Source of the DNA: Rapana venosa
Taxonomy: Eukaryota > Mollusca > Gastropoda > Neogastropoda > Muricidae
DNA length: 64,000 nt
Reading direction: 5' to 3'
NCBI GenBank assembly: GCA_028751875.1
Contig: CM054155.1
Coordinates: 54,228,171 to 54,292,170, forward strand
The translations under genes were made by a program, and so were the position numbers. A model generated the notes under the pieces. That model saw only the letters and a program-made list of their open reading frames with translations. It was not told where the DNA came from and made no database searches. Of this stretch, positions 45,317-57,684 are shown piece after piece (position 1 is the first letter of the stretch; every line of letters starts with the position of its first letter).

Positions 45317-46300
45317 ATGAGTCAAGTAAGTTTAAAACAGTTGATTTTCTCATGTCATGAACTGACAGGTGACATGCTAAAAGTCTCCCCAGAATTCTAG
45401 ACTGTTCAAGTCTAGATCTGCAGCTTTGATCTGTATGCATACCATGTTTATTAACATTGCATACAGATACCAGCGCCTGTGCGTCTCACTTGAACCCTAA
45501 TACATGAATCCCTGTTCATTTCATTCAAGTCGACTGGCAAAGTTTCATTGGACCTTAGTCACTATCTATTTATTATTTGTTTTCACAATAAGAGGCAGTC
45601 AGAGAATTTGGAAAAATTACATGTCGTTTTTACTGATCGGCTATTCGCAGAGTGGAAGATCAGCTAGAATTGAGCTAAAAAGCCCATTATTCCCTGCAAA
45701 TTGTGAAAGGTTTTTCCTGCCATGCTGTTCTAAAATAGTAATAGAACGTTGTTCACGATCTCGCCCAACCAATCAAAAAAGGTGAGATGCCTGTTCGTTT
45801 CCTAAAGGCCGTAAGCGTCCACAACCTCTCATTGAGGTCATCTTATACAGAGCTTTCAGGTGTTTGTTTATGCGCTAAATTACTCGAACGTGTATTTCAG
45901 ATTGTGTTAGATTTCATGTAAAAGACTGTTTGTGAATTGGAAAAATACAGGTCACAAGAACAAAACGTGAGATAACTTTGGAATGGGATACGACCAAGTG
46001 TGGGGCCCCGTCAGGGGTAATGGAAAAAAAGGGATGACTGAAAATCGCAGTGGTAACAATGGATTAAACGGAAAACTGCAGAAGGGTTGTCGATAAAACG
46101 GACATATTTAAAACACATGTTTAAAAATCAAATCTAACCTGTTTCAAGTACATAGAAGGACATATTAATGGCTACACAGATTGCATTTTTGATGAAACGT
46201 CAAAGATTGGCGAAGTGGACCCACCTCTAGCCCGTTTTGTGGCTCTTCCTCCTTCACTGTGTGCCAGTTATGACTCATATGTCATAAAAAACGGGTCACA
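45317..46300. other. Non-coding sequence, nothing recognised
   Basis: A short plus-strand frame at 45504-45785 has no recognisable feature. A C-rich and G-rich stretch near 46000 is unremarkable. Confidence 0.45.
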
Positions 46301-48115
46301 AATCCTTCTGCAGAAGATGGAAGGATCACATTCATATCTGCTAAATTTTAGAGAATCCTCATGCAATGGAGGAAAGCGGATGAAGTTGAAGATCCGTGTA
46401 CAAAAGTGACAAGAGAAATCAGAAGAGCAATTCCGAACTATGAAAAAGAGAAAAGGCACGGGGGCCACCAGGAGTGTGACCGAAATGGATACAAGCAGGC
46501 CGCAAAGGGAAGAAGGAATGATAAAACAACTTACGAAAATATGTCAGAAGAGTACAGCAGACAGAACAAATGTCCGAAGAATAGGAAACAGTATTACTGT
46601 TCCCTTATCCAAGGGTAAAGGAGAAGATGCACTAGTATGTGGAAAATACAGAACGAATCAGGCTTCTGAGAACATGCATGAAAGATCTGGGTGCAAAGAT
46701 ATTGGAAAATAGAATGTAAGAGGCTGTGCGATATTTGATGAAAAACGAGTTTTGTGATTGCCAGCTGGCCAAATCAACCATGAGAAGAAAAAGAGCTTGA
46801 TGCACATCTTTGTTGACCTGGAAAAAGCTTTTGATAGACGTAAACCAGAAAGGCAATCCAATCGCCTTAGAGAAACAAGGTTTACTGGAGCACACCATCT
46901 CAATGATTATAACCTAGTTACAAGACTCCAGATCAACAAGTAAAAACTATAATTGGGACGATCAGAAAAGCTTTGAGATAAAATAGTAGTGCACAAGGCG
47001 ATCCGCTTGAGCCCTCTGCTCATTATCCCTCGTGATGTAATTAAATATCACAAGGATAGAGGAGAGACCCAGAAGAGGTCAGATAACTGCTGATGCTGAA
47101 GACTTAGTACTGGTAGCTTGAGAACCAGTAGACTGCAACGCACTCAAAGATTAGGCAATTGGGAAATCAGAGATTTAGAGCGCAGAGGAATGAAGATAAT
47201 TTTGACAAAGACCAAAGCAATGACAATTGAAAAGACCGCAGAACACATAGAGAGCAAGGCAATACCTGATGTGGTGTCTGCCACAAAGGTGTAGGGGAAC
47301 AATTCGATCAAATGCTCCAACGTGTCAAAATTAGTGTCACAAAAGATGCTCAATTAGCTCACAGTCTGAAGAAGAGGACCGGAGTATTTGTCTGCCTAAA
47401 GGTATTGAATAAGAAGGGAGGAATATAATACCTATGCATGAGAGAAGAGCTAAAGTTTGAACAAGGGAAGATAGTAAGTGGTAGACAAATTCAGTAACCT
47501 GGAGAGATAAGAGGTGCGAAGCAAAATCCTGATTAGCTCTTCAGAACAGGATTTGCGAGTGCTTGAAGAAATGGAAAGAATTGGCAAGTCTGCTCGGAAA
47601 TTCAGAAAAATCCCACTGGAAGAGACCGCTGTCTGATATTATATAAGGCCAGCAGGAGACCCTTTCTCCCTGTATGGTTCGGAGACGTAGGGTTTTTCAC
47701 AAGAAACCGTCGAACGTTTTCTGAAGAGCTGTGAAAACGAAATCTAACACTACACGACAAAGATGAAATGGGAAGACAGGATCCCGAATGAAGAACTATG
47801 GAGAATGTGCAAAGTTGAATGATCAGAAGTCTGTAGCTTGATACAATAACTGAGCCTGGTTTAGGGCACGTTCTAAGCGGAAAGCAGACCACACACATCA
47901 AAAAAGAGCACTGAACTACGTTAGTGGATGGATAAGAGACCAAAGGGAAGACCTAGTAAGACCTGGCTTCTGTAGTGCAAGATGATGTTAGAGAAAGGGG
48001 CATAAATAAAAGACTCTCCAGAATAACAGAGAGAGATAAAGAAGGGCTCATCAATGTCAAACCACCGCCTGGGAGAAACTTGGACAAACAAATGAAGAAG
48101 AAGAAGAAGAAGACA
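46300..48115 (+). mobile_element. Heavily decayed LINE, RT and C-terminal part
   Basis: Plus-strand traces of an RT: a PLSKGKGEDALVCGKY-like motif near 46610 (RT fingers), VDLEKAFDR near 46814, a site near 47090 where an A-D-D-like core should be (TADAEDLVLVA), a LYGSET motif near 47672, and RPKGRPSKTWLL near 47938 followed by a (GAA)n tail at 48100-48115. Stops and frameshifts occur every few dozen bases. The clade is uncertain; it differs from the CR1/L2-like and RTE-like elements nearby. Confidence 0.65.
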
Positions 48116-49205
48116 CTGCTCCACTTTCACATATGATTAAACTGTCATCAGATCAAACATCATTTCTATGCCAATTGACTTTCAGATCTATGCAGTGATA
48201 CACCCAAAAATCTGCCTTCTCTCTTGACAAATATAGACTATAGCCTCATGATATCCAAAACTGGATGATCCGAAAAAAGTTACAGCAAAAATCCAGACAA
48301 TCCCAGAAGCCACGCAAACATTCTCCCATCACAACTTCACAGCTTCAATATAAATCGGCATTACTTCAATTCCTCTATCCACTCTATGGGAAGTACCATG
48401 TGGGTTGTTGATCGACAACACACGCTCGCCAAGCAAATATTTCATTATCCAGACCTGCCAAGCATGCTACTATCAAATTACGGCGTATATGCAATTCGAT
48501 ATGTACCCTGTCCACTGATGCACATCCAAACTAGTCGCGTCTCTCATTCTTTTCACGTCTAGAACTACAGCAATTCTCTTCGGCAGGTCTGCCAGCATTA
48601 TAAACCACTCCCTTTAATGTATACAAAACCTGCACTCGTCTATCCCTCAGAAAGAGAAAATCTGAGCAATTCACTCCTTCTTTGCAGTCTACCACAAAAC
48701 AGCTCCCTCCGTACCTTTCCGACTGTTTCCACCTATAACACTTCTCTCGTTTCCTCCGCTCTGCTAGAGCCAGATACCATTGTGCTTACAAATATCAAGA
48801 TCAACCAATCCACTGCTGCCGCCTCGCTCTTTCTCTGTTTTCTTGGTCCAGTGGTCTGGTATGACCTACTCGGCCTCTCTCCCTTGCGCCAAAATCCTAC
48901 TGATGACACTTTTAAATCAAGCCTCGAGACTTTTATTCAATCTGATTCTCCCCCATTGTTTCATTTCAAATCGTAAACCCTCCCTAAAACAGACCGAAAT
49001 CCCATCACCCTGCCAAATGTATAATCCCTCTGTGTGTTAGTGTGTGGTGTGTGTGCCGCGCGCGTAATGTACATTTTTAATTTGTTAACTCTGTAATTGT
49101 TAAGGTTGTATGTATGGGTGATGTTGAATGCAAGACGCTTTGATTTCTTTTCAAGATATAGGGCTAAATGAAGTCAGTTTATTATTAGTATGTGTTATTA
49201 TTACT
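48116..49205 (+). mobile_element. CR1/L2-like LINE 3' end (copy 1)
   Basis: Decayed C-terminal reading of the CR1/L2-like family: ICLPSLLTNIDYSLMISKTG-like start near 48210, a coiled stretch corresponding to DYCNSLLAGLP in related elements near 48570, then KINQSTAAASLFLCFLGPVV near 48790-48860 and FKSSLETFIQ near 48910. A short GT/GC tract (49036-49060) precedes the 3' tail gacgctttgatttcttttca with gatatagggctaaatgaag and an ATT-rich end. Confidence 0.75.
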
Positions 49206-49369
49206 ATTAAAGAGCGTATAGTGTACACATAAGCAGGAGGTTAAGTCTGCATGTCAAAGACGATGTAGTGAGGACAGACTGCAAATCACCCAGCGAGTCC
49301 TCCAAAAGCATCAACCAGAGCAATATGTCAGGCAATAGCTGAGGTGACGTGTCACTCACGTAGCTGCAG

Positions 49370-49430
49370 TTTTAGTCAGAGAGAGATAGAGAGAGAGAGA
49401 GAGACGAGAGAGAGAGAGAGAAATCACTGT
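49370..49430. repeat. (GA)n microsatellite (also 52052-52105 in the duplicate)
   Basis: GA tract of about 25 units with ATAGA and ACGAGA interruptions. Confidence 0.9.
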
Positions 49431-50789
49431 ATGAAAATGGAATACATGTAGATCAAAAGGTGTAATCACACAGCTCTTTTTTCTTACCAGTCGGGTTTTG
49501 GATGGCAGTTTCGGAGAAATATCGCGTATGAAAGTTTAACCCATTGTCAGTTTGTGCCTTTCGGCTGAGTTTCATTCAGCTAGAGAGAATATTTTGTCAT
49601 ATATTATATCAACCTCTCATCTGAACAGAAATGCAGAGCATGGTTCTTTTATTGGGATAAACTCTACTTATTCAGCAAAAAACGATCCTGTAAACTGCGG
49701 TAACTGAAAGAGCAGAACTGCCAAAGACTACCTACACTCGCTATGGGCGCCATCTCTGGCTTTAGGCTGAGGGATGGGGAAAGGGAGTGGACTGTGCCTG
49801 CCTAAACTGACGCAGTCAGCTTCAAGCAAGTTGGGCAGACCTACTACGTCTCGAAATTGTGAAAACTAATCTTTTACCCTCAATAAAGATAATTTTGACT
49901 TGACTGTTGTACAACACAAACACACACAAACGTTTAAGGCCACACGCCACACACAAAAACGCGCGCGCTCAACACACACACCACACCACAAACAGTACAT
50001 ACACACCACAAAGGCTCTTGTTTAACATAAGGTATTTAAACGTTGATTTGTGCAACAGCCACTTTTGTCGTTATTGTTGGGGAGGGTGGTGGTGTTTTTT
50101 AACATATTCTTTTTATGTCAGCTTTATCATCATTTAATTTTATGATGTCATTTTTTAGATTGGCAATATCATTATCTTGGTTTTAGAAAATGACAACACC
50201 TAACACGTCCCGTTTCTCCTCGTAAGCATTGTTTATTATTGTTTTCTCTGAGAATATTATTGTGATTACTATTGATATAGCCCTTTCTAAGGTGCAAGGT
50301 CAATAAAAAAAAGTAAGTTGATATTATCTGAGATCCTCTTCACTCTCTCTCGTCCTCTCTTACTGGGAGCAGCGTGTTTAGTGCCGTGCGTGCGTGCGTG
50401 CGTGAGTGTGTGTGTTGGTGTTGTTAAAGGTACATGACAATTCTGTTCAGAGCCTGACCTCCTCCTCCAAATGTTTAATCACAAATATAATCTGATCTCG
50501 AAAAACGTGCTAGTTAGTCTTTTTGAATAACGCTGGTGCATTGAGACGGAGCTTTTTTTGCTGTAATTAAATTTAGTCCCGTGACAGACCCCTAATATAT
50601 AAAATATCTAACCTATTGGTTCAGGTAATGTAGGGAGAGCACTGATTAGCTCATGCCATAGGTCCTCCAATTCCAGCTGACCAAGGGATACATTAGGGAG
50701 ATTGAAGAATTGCCAATTTTTGAGTAAGCCCTGGGCTTCCTGAGTGCAATATGTTAGAGAAAGGGCAAAAAAAAAAAGCGCAAAAAACG

Positions 50790-51890
50790 GGAGAAAAAAA
50801 GGCATCAATGCAACCCCCCGGGGAAATTACAAACAAGGAAGAAAAAGAAAAAGAAGACACTGCCACTTTCAATATGTAAAACTGTATCAGATAAAACATT
50901 TTCTAGCCAAGACTTCAGTTTTTAGCAGTGATACCCCCAAAAAAATCTGCCTCTCTTGAAAAAATTAGACTACTGCCTTCTGAATCCAAAACGGAGATCA
51001 GAAAAATTACGCAAATCCAGCAAACCGAAGCCACGCAAAACAATCTCCTCACAACAGCTTCAATATAATTGGGCAGTACGTCAATTTCCCTCTATCAACT
51101 GCTATGAAGTCCCTTGGGGTTGTTATCGACACACACTCTCCATGCAAATATTCTTTTCCAGACTGCCAAGCATGCTACTATCAATTACGGCGTATTTAGT
51201 GCAATTCGATAGTACCTGTCCACTGATGCAACATCCAAACTAGTCGCGTCTTCATTCTTTCCGTCTAGACTACTGCAATTCTCTCTGGCTGGTCTGCAGC
51301 ATTATTAATCCACTCCCTTTAAGTATACAAAACTCTGCAGCTCGACTTTCCCTCAGAAAGGAAAATTTTCTGAGCACATCACTCCTTCTTTGCAGTCTCC
51401 ACAAAACAGCTCCCTCCTACCTTTCCGACTGTTTCCACCTAACACTTCCCTCGTTTCCTCCGCTCTGCTGCAGTACCTTGTGCTTACAAATTTTCAAGAT
51501 TAACCAATCCCTGCTGGCCCTCGCTCTTTCTCTGTTTCTGGTCCAGTGGTTGGTATGACCTCCCTCTCCTTCGCCAAAATCCTATGATGACACTTTAAAT
51601 CAAGCCTCGAGACTTTTATTCCAAATCTGATTTTCCCTCTTGTTTCATTTCAAATCTACCCCTCCCTAAACAGCCGAAATCCCATCACCCTGCCAAGTGT
51701 TTTAATCCCCTGTGTGTGTGTGTGTGGGGTGTGTGCTCGCGCGCGTATGACATTTTAATTTTTTTAACTCTGTTAATTGTTATTGGTTGTATGTATGGGT
51801 GTGTTGAATGCAAGCGCTTTGATTTCTTTTGCAAGATATAGGGCTATATGAAGTCAGTTTATTATTAGTAGTGTTATTATTACTATTAAA
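50790..51890 (+). mobile_element. CR1/L2-like LINE 3' end (copy 2, in the duplicate)
   Basis: Duplicate of 48116-49205. Several single-base differences restore the family sequence better than in copy 1 (for example aagcgctttgatttcttttg and gcaagatatagggctatatg), others are worse. No intact reading frame in either copy. Confidence 0.75.
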
Positions 51891-53330
51891 GAGCGTATAG
51901 TGTACACATAAGCAGGAGGTGATGTCTGCATGTCAAAGAGCGTGTAGTTTTGGGACAGACTGCAAAACACCAGCGTGTCTCCAAAAGCTTTCACCAGAGC
52001 AATATGTCAGGCATAGTGAGGTGAACGTGTCTCTCACGTAGGCTGCATTTTTGTCAGAGAGAGAGAGAGAGGAGGAGAGAGAGAGAGAGAGAGAAGAGAG
52101 AGAAATCACGGGAATGAAAATGAATAATGTGATCAAAAGGTTTTAATCACACAGCTCTTTTCCTTACATGGTTTGAGGCAGTTTCGGGGAAATATCGCGT
52201 TTGAAAGTTTAACCCATTGTCAGCTTTGTGCCTTTCTGGTGAGTTCATTCAGCTAGAGAGAATTATTTTGTCATATAATTATATCAACCTCTCATCTGAA
52301 ACAGAGATGACAACATGGTATTTTATTTGGATAAACTCTTCTTTTTCAGTCAAAAAACGATTGGAAAACTGGCGGTTACTGAAAGGAGCAGAACTGCAAA
52401 GATACCTAACTCGCTATGGCCAGCTCTGGCTTTAGGGCTGGGGAGGGGGAAAGGGAGTGGACTGGGGCCTGCCTTAACTGACCAGTCAGCTTTAAGCTGT
52501 TGGGCAACACTTTTTGTCTCGAAATTGTGTAAACTAAATCTGTTACCCTCATAAAGATAATTTTGACTTGACTTGGTTCACACACACCACCATACGTGTA
52601 GAGGCACACGCACACACAAACGCCCCGCGCGCACACACACACACACACAAACAGTACCATACACACCACAGGGGTCTTGTTTAACATAAGGTTTTAACGT
52701 TGATTTTTGCAACAGCCACTTTTGTCGTTATTGTTGGGGAGGGTGGTGGTGTTTTTAAATATTTCTTTTATGTCGCTTTCTCATCATTTATTTTTTTGAG
52801 TCATTTTAATGGCAAATCATTTTTTGTTTAGAAAATGGGCACAATAACACTCCTTCTCCCTCGTAACTTGTTTATTATTGTTTTCTGGAATTTTAGTTGT
52901 GATTACTAATGATGCCCTTTTAAGGGCCCAAGGGTCAGATAAAAAAAGTATGTTGAGATTTACGTGATCCTCTCCCTCTCTCTCTCTCCTCTCTCTGGGT
53001 GTCTGGGTGTGTATGTGTCCGTGGTGCGTGCGTGCGGTGTGTGTGTGTGTTGTGTGTGTTTAAAGTCCTGACTAAATTTTTCAGAGCCCGCCTCCTCCTC
53101 AAAAAGTTTTAATCACAAAAAATCTGATTCAAAAACGTGCCAGTTTTCGTTTTTGAAAATCGCTTGGTGCTTGAGACGGCTTTTTGTTGCTGGTTTATTA
53201 AATTTATGTCCCTGAAGACCCTAAGATATAAATTCTACCTATTGGTTCAGGGTAAGGAGGGGCACTGATTAGCCTGCCTAGTCTCAATTCCAGCTGACCA
53301 AGGGATCATTAGGGATGAGAGTTGCCCAAT

Positions 53331-54290
53331 TTTGACCACAGCGCCTGAAAAAAATGGGAAACTTTTCTTGACCATCACTGGGTTTAAGCAAACAACCCTC
53401 CCCCCCTCTCCCTAATTTTCCTCAGATAAGGAGAGGATGTGGTGAACAGGACCAGGGGTTGAGGGGAGAGGGGCGATGATGTTCCCCAATGTTCTTGACT
53501 TGAGCATCGTAGCCCCGTTGAAGTGGTACAGGTACCCAGCAAGGTTTTAAAACAGGGAGGACAAATGCAACAATGCCAGTTTACACCTTAGGAGGGGGAG
53601 ATTCAGATCCTTTGCTTAATTCGTTCTGGTTAGCGTTCCAGCATTGGGCTGTTGGGCGGCTGTGTGATAATGTCCCTCTATTTGGAGAGTAGCGGGAGAG
53701 CATACTGGAGTAGTTCAGGCATCTATGAATTCAGGGTCTTGTTTCTTTTTGTTAAGTTGTGTCCGTCCTGTCAATACTCCCTTGGGTGCAGGAGTGGCAC
53801 CGTCTTTCCTGTGGGTGTTGTGACTCTACCTTGGAGAGCAGGGTGAGGGAGGGGGGGGCAGTCCAACGTTTTAAAAGGATCAGGCCCCTGAGAACCCGGT
53901 CTACTTCATAGTCGGTTTGTGCTGTTCCTCCTTGTCCCAATGCGTCTATTTCTGAGGTGCAGAAGAGAATGCGCTTATGAATGTTCCAGTGACAGGTGAG
54001 GGTACTTGGTAAAAATGAGTTGAGTTTGGGTGATTGGTTCATAGTGCTGTTGAGGTGGTGGATGTGGAGTGTCTTGTGTCAATACAGTGCTCGAATGGCT
54101 GGTTTGCGTTGAATAAATTAGTGTAGACTATTTTTAGGGAAGTTTTCTTATATCTTTAAGGTTGATTGTCTAGAAATAAAATGCACTTTTAGTGAGCGAT
54201 AGGATGTTTTCTATATAATATATGTTCTTTTATAAATCCTTATTTTTTGTCTAGAGAGAGTTCTCACTTGTGGTTAGAACACTCAGTAGT
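53331..54290. other. Unassigned sequence with a 96-codon minus-strand frame
   Basis: The minus-strand frame at 53752-54042 (starting MNQSPKLNSFLPSTLT) lacks any motif I recognise and has no supported splice sites. The region separates two blocks of direct duplication. Confidence 0.35.
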
Positions 54291-56221
54291 CAGTCAAGTC
54301 AAAACACTTTAATCAACCCACTGAAGGGCAATTACAAACTGGACAGGCAGATTGATACAACATCAAATATAAGTCAAAGACAAAAAGCTATATTTCAATA
54401 TTGTTTTCAATAAATTGTTCACAGAACACACAAAGCACACAACCCATTAACACGACGCGCGCATGCGCACACACAAATAAAAACGCAAACGCCCCCGCAC
54501 GCAACACACATCAATTGTGAACACAAATTTAAACCCATTGACTAGAAACATAAACACTTATTTTTTACGCACACCATATAAGCAGCACGTACACAACGTC
54601 ATTTACGTGAGTGTACGAACACGCCCCTACGCACACCCACCACCATACACCAATATATGAATATCAATGTTTTAAGACAGATTACTAGAAACAAGACTTA
54701 TTTCACACACCCAATGCAACCCAGCAACAACCCCCCCCCCCCACCGCCCAGGACACACACAATTATGTATTGACTACACTCGTAACAATGACAATCAGGC
54801 AGATAATTCAGAGAAATGTAAAAACTAGGTAGTCAACATCATGTGAATTCAGAATTCGAAATGCTTACTTGAGGCACAAAAGAATTTCTTTTTCTGCTTA
54901 TTTTGCTGATGGGACAATGAAAACAACGGCGTTCCAAGGCAACATTTGAAATTCGGGAAACAAAGCATAAGAAGGATCACCAAAATAGGGCTGGTGGCTT
55001 TTGCGTACGAAGCTGCTGATTGCAAGACGACTGAGATTCCTCTTTGTTCTTTTCCATTTATTTTTGAACAGATTCTTACAATTGTCTGGCAGAGCCATTC
55101 TTGTTTTTTAACACTAAGTAATTGTACCAACAAATGAAGCAAAACTTAGAACACTCACATGTAAGACTTGTAAAAACGAAGGAAAGTTCCTTTTGTCTAC
55201 AAAAAAGAGTTTCAGTTTTCCTCAGAAAATACAGACTTGTTGTCGCCTATTATTGACCACTAGCGTCAGTGTTACTAACCCAGTTTAACTTGTGTCAAAA
55301 ACAGTTTCCCAGATACTTATAGTTCAAACGATTTCCAACCTCCTGATTATGGATAATAATATTTCTTAGGGAGTATGCCCTGAACTTCTGGAAGTCGATA
55401 GACAGGTCTTTAGTTTAGGGAAACATTTAGCTCCAGATAGCCCGACAACCAAACCAGTGTTCGAACACGGTTGAGGGCTGGACCGTGTCTAAGACTGATC
55501 CGGAATAAGAGGGATAACAGAGCACTATCGCTGCGAACGTTCCCAAAAGGAATTTCCATAGTTGCTCTCTGCAATCATCTATGTAATAGAAGTGTGACAG
55601 AATGGTGAGAGGACGTCAACCCAGCGGTGAACCAGAGCAGGAAAATCTAACCGAAGAAGAAAATATTTTGGCCAAAACACGCTGTGGTCTGTTGGTTAAA
55701 ATTTCATCAGCCACGAACAAGTTGATTGGATAGTGCCTCGCACCCCAGTGTACTAACTCGGTGAGTATTTCTTAAGTTTAAATTTATATGTCGAGTTCTG
55801 AGTATTGCGCTTTATAGTGCAATTTTGCGTGTTAAACACTTTGTTTGGTAATTAATTGCTGTAAGAACCATTCTCTTTTGTGGAAAATGTTTTTTAAAAG
55901 TAATTTAACTAACAGTATTAGAACATATCACTAATGAAAAGACAACATTCGTTAATAGGTTTGGAATGTAGATGATATCCTTAGTATAGACAGGTTGAGT
56001 TTTTGTTGGGTGTAAACAATTTGTCAACCTGAGAGGTCCGAAAGGGAAATAACCCTAGCTGCCTTAGCGCTATCCAAGGATTATGCTGAGGAACGTGCAA
56101 AGACTTGCCTGTTCAGGTTCCTGTGGGTGCTCCAGCGGTGGCAGTCTTAACCCTGTGAGAGAGTGCAGCCCGGTGTGCCCTGAGGATCGTCGACGTTTGT
56201 CCTTGAACCATTGTCCCTTAC
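54291..56221 (-). mobile_element. CR1/Rex1-like LINE 3' end (copy 1 of a duplication)
   Basis: The minus strand shows the C-terminal portion of an ORF2. SGYLELNVS near 55435 corresponds to the usual L-x-L-N-V-S-K-T-K-E segment. Then come ITTSLYFLRKTE near 55230, MALPDNCKNLFKNKWK near 55095, and KSHQPYFGDPSYALFPEFQM near 55000, a close match to the H-P-L-x-x-E-F-x-L-L-P motif that ends CR1/Rex1-type proteins. The RT catalytic core is not seen. The 3' flank toward 54291 includes aatcaacccactgaagggca. Many stops. Confidence 0.65.
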
Positions 56222-57684
56222 AATAACAAACTAAAAACATTAAAACAATAAACTAATTATAACAAAACAACAAACTAAACAAACCATAAACAAGACTATA
56301 TATAACTTAACATAAATTAAAAAAACCACATTAACAAACCAAAATATATACAAAAAAACCAAATTAAAAAATAACAACAATATAACCAAAATTAAAAATT
56401 TATAAAAAAAAACAAAACTTAAAAACAAAAAACTAAAAAAACTAAACCTATAACAAACAACCGTTAAAACAACAACAAATTAAAAAACAGTATAAAATAA
56501 AATACACCAAAGAAATAAAAACATAAAAAAATAAAAACTAACAAATTTAAACTTAAAAAAAAATAATTAACTAAAAACACAAAAAAAAAATTAAAAACTA
56601 AAACAAATATATACTTAACAACAACTAATAAAACAAACAAAAAAATTAAGACAAAATACTAAAATTAATTTACAAAAAACTATAAGAAAAAAAGTTAAAA
56701 AACCACACTAACATTACAACCAAAGATTTGAACAAAAAAAAATTTAAAAAAACCATATAACAAACAAAACATAAAAAAACAACCAAATATTTAAATAACA
56801 AATTAAAACAAAAATTAAAATAAACAAATTATAAACTAAAAAAACCAAAACAAACTTAAAACAATTACAAAAACAACACAACCACTTACAAAAAACAAAA
56901 AAAATACACCATACAAACCTTAAAAAAATAACCAAAAACATTAACATAATATAACATTACAAAGGAAAAAAAAATTAAACAATAAGAAACCAACACTAAT
57001 AACACTGTTATTACATAAAAACTACAACCACAAAAAACACCAAAAATAATACATTAAACTAAAATAAAAAAAATAACTTAAAAAATACAACCATAAAGAA
57101 TAACTTAAAAAAACTAACAAACACACTTACAATTACCAACAAAAACTAAAAACACCTTTAAAAAAGCAACACAAAAAAATAAAAAAACCACACTAAAACA
57201 ACAACATAAGTAACTTAACCCAAAATTAAACTTAAACTACCAACAAAGCATACAAACAAACCAACAACACACAACCAAATTTAAAAAACATACCACACAA
57301 CAACTACAAAGTAAAACGTTTAAAAAAAATAATAAATAAACAAAAACATAAAATAAAGATAAAAAACCTAAAACACACAACAACAAAACAAACAACTCAC
57401 AAAAAAAAAAAAAAAAAATACTCTAACAAATAAAAGAACAAACTAATACGACACATATTAACTTACTACAAAAAAAAACCAAAAAAAATTATTAAAAAAC
57501 ATAACAAAAAAATTTAAACTATTAGTTATTAACCACACACAACAAAATAAACCTAAACAACCATACTTACGCATTAATTACCATACATAAATTATAAAAC
57601 AAAACTAACATAAAAAACTTAAAAACTAAAAACATTAAAAAACAAAAAAAAAAACAAAATACCAAACAAACACAAAAATAAAAA
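56222..57684. other. 1.46-kb block almost devoid of G on the + strand
   Basis: Composition is A, C and T with only about one G per 60 bases, whereas both flanks have normal G. Residual G occurs mostly as isolated aaga, aagt or acg contexts. There are no long C runs. Minus-strand frames here are Phe/Leu/Val/Cys-rich simply because that strand lacks C. It lies exactly between the two copies of the CR1/Rex1-like duplication. I could not align it convincingly, even allowing G-to-A changes, to the sequence on either side. Confidence 0.85.

Larger units (their letters stand above)
47960..53330. repeat. 2.7-kb direct tandem duplication (copy 1 about 47960-50720, copy 2 about 50725-53330)
   Basis: The two halves align along their whole length. 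Both hold the end of a LINE with an A-rich tail, a CR1/L2-like 3' end, the 46-bp repeat, a GA microsatellite, a taaagataattttgacttga motif, a CA-rich patch and a common ending cctattggttcaggta with gctgaccaagggata. Differences are mainly one- or two-base insertions and deletions, far more than substitutions, and copy 2 is shorter. Confidence 0.85.

Noticed and set aside
56240..56947. Minus-strand hydrophobic frames resembling mitochondrial-type membrane proteins
   Set aside because: Phe/Leu/Val/Cys richness follows from a strand with almost no C. No conserved mitochondrial protein motif is present.
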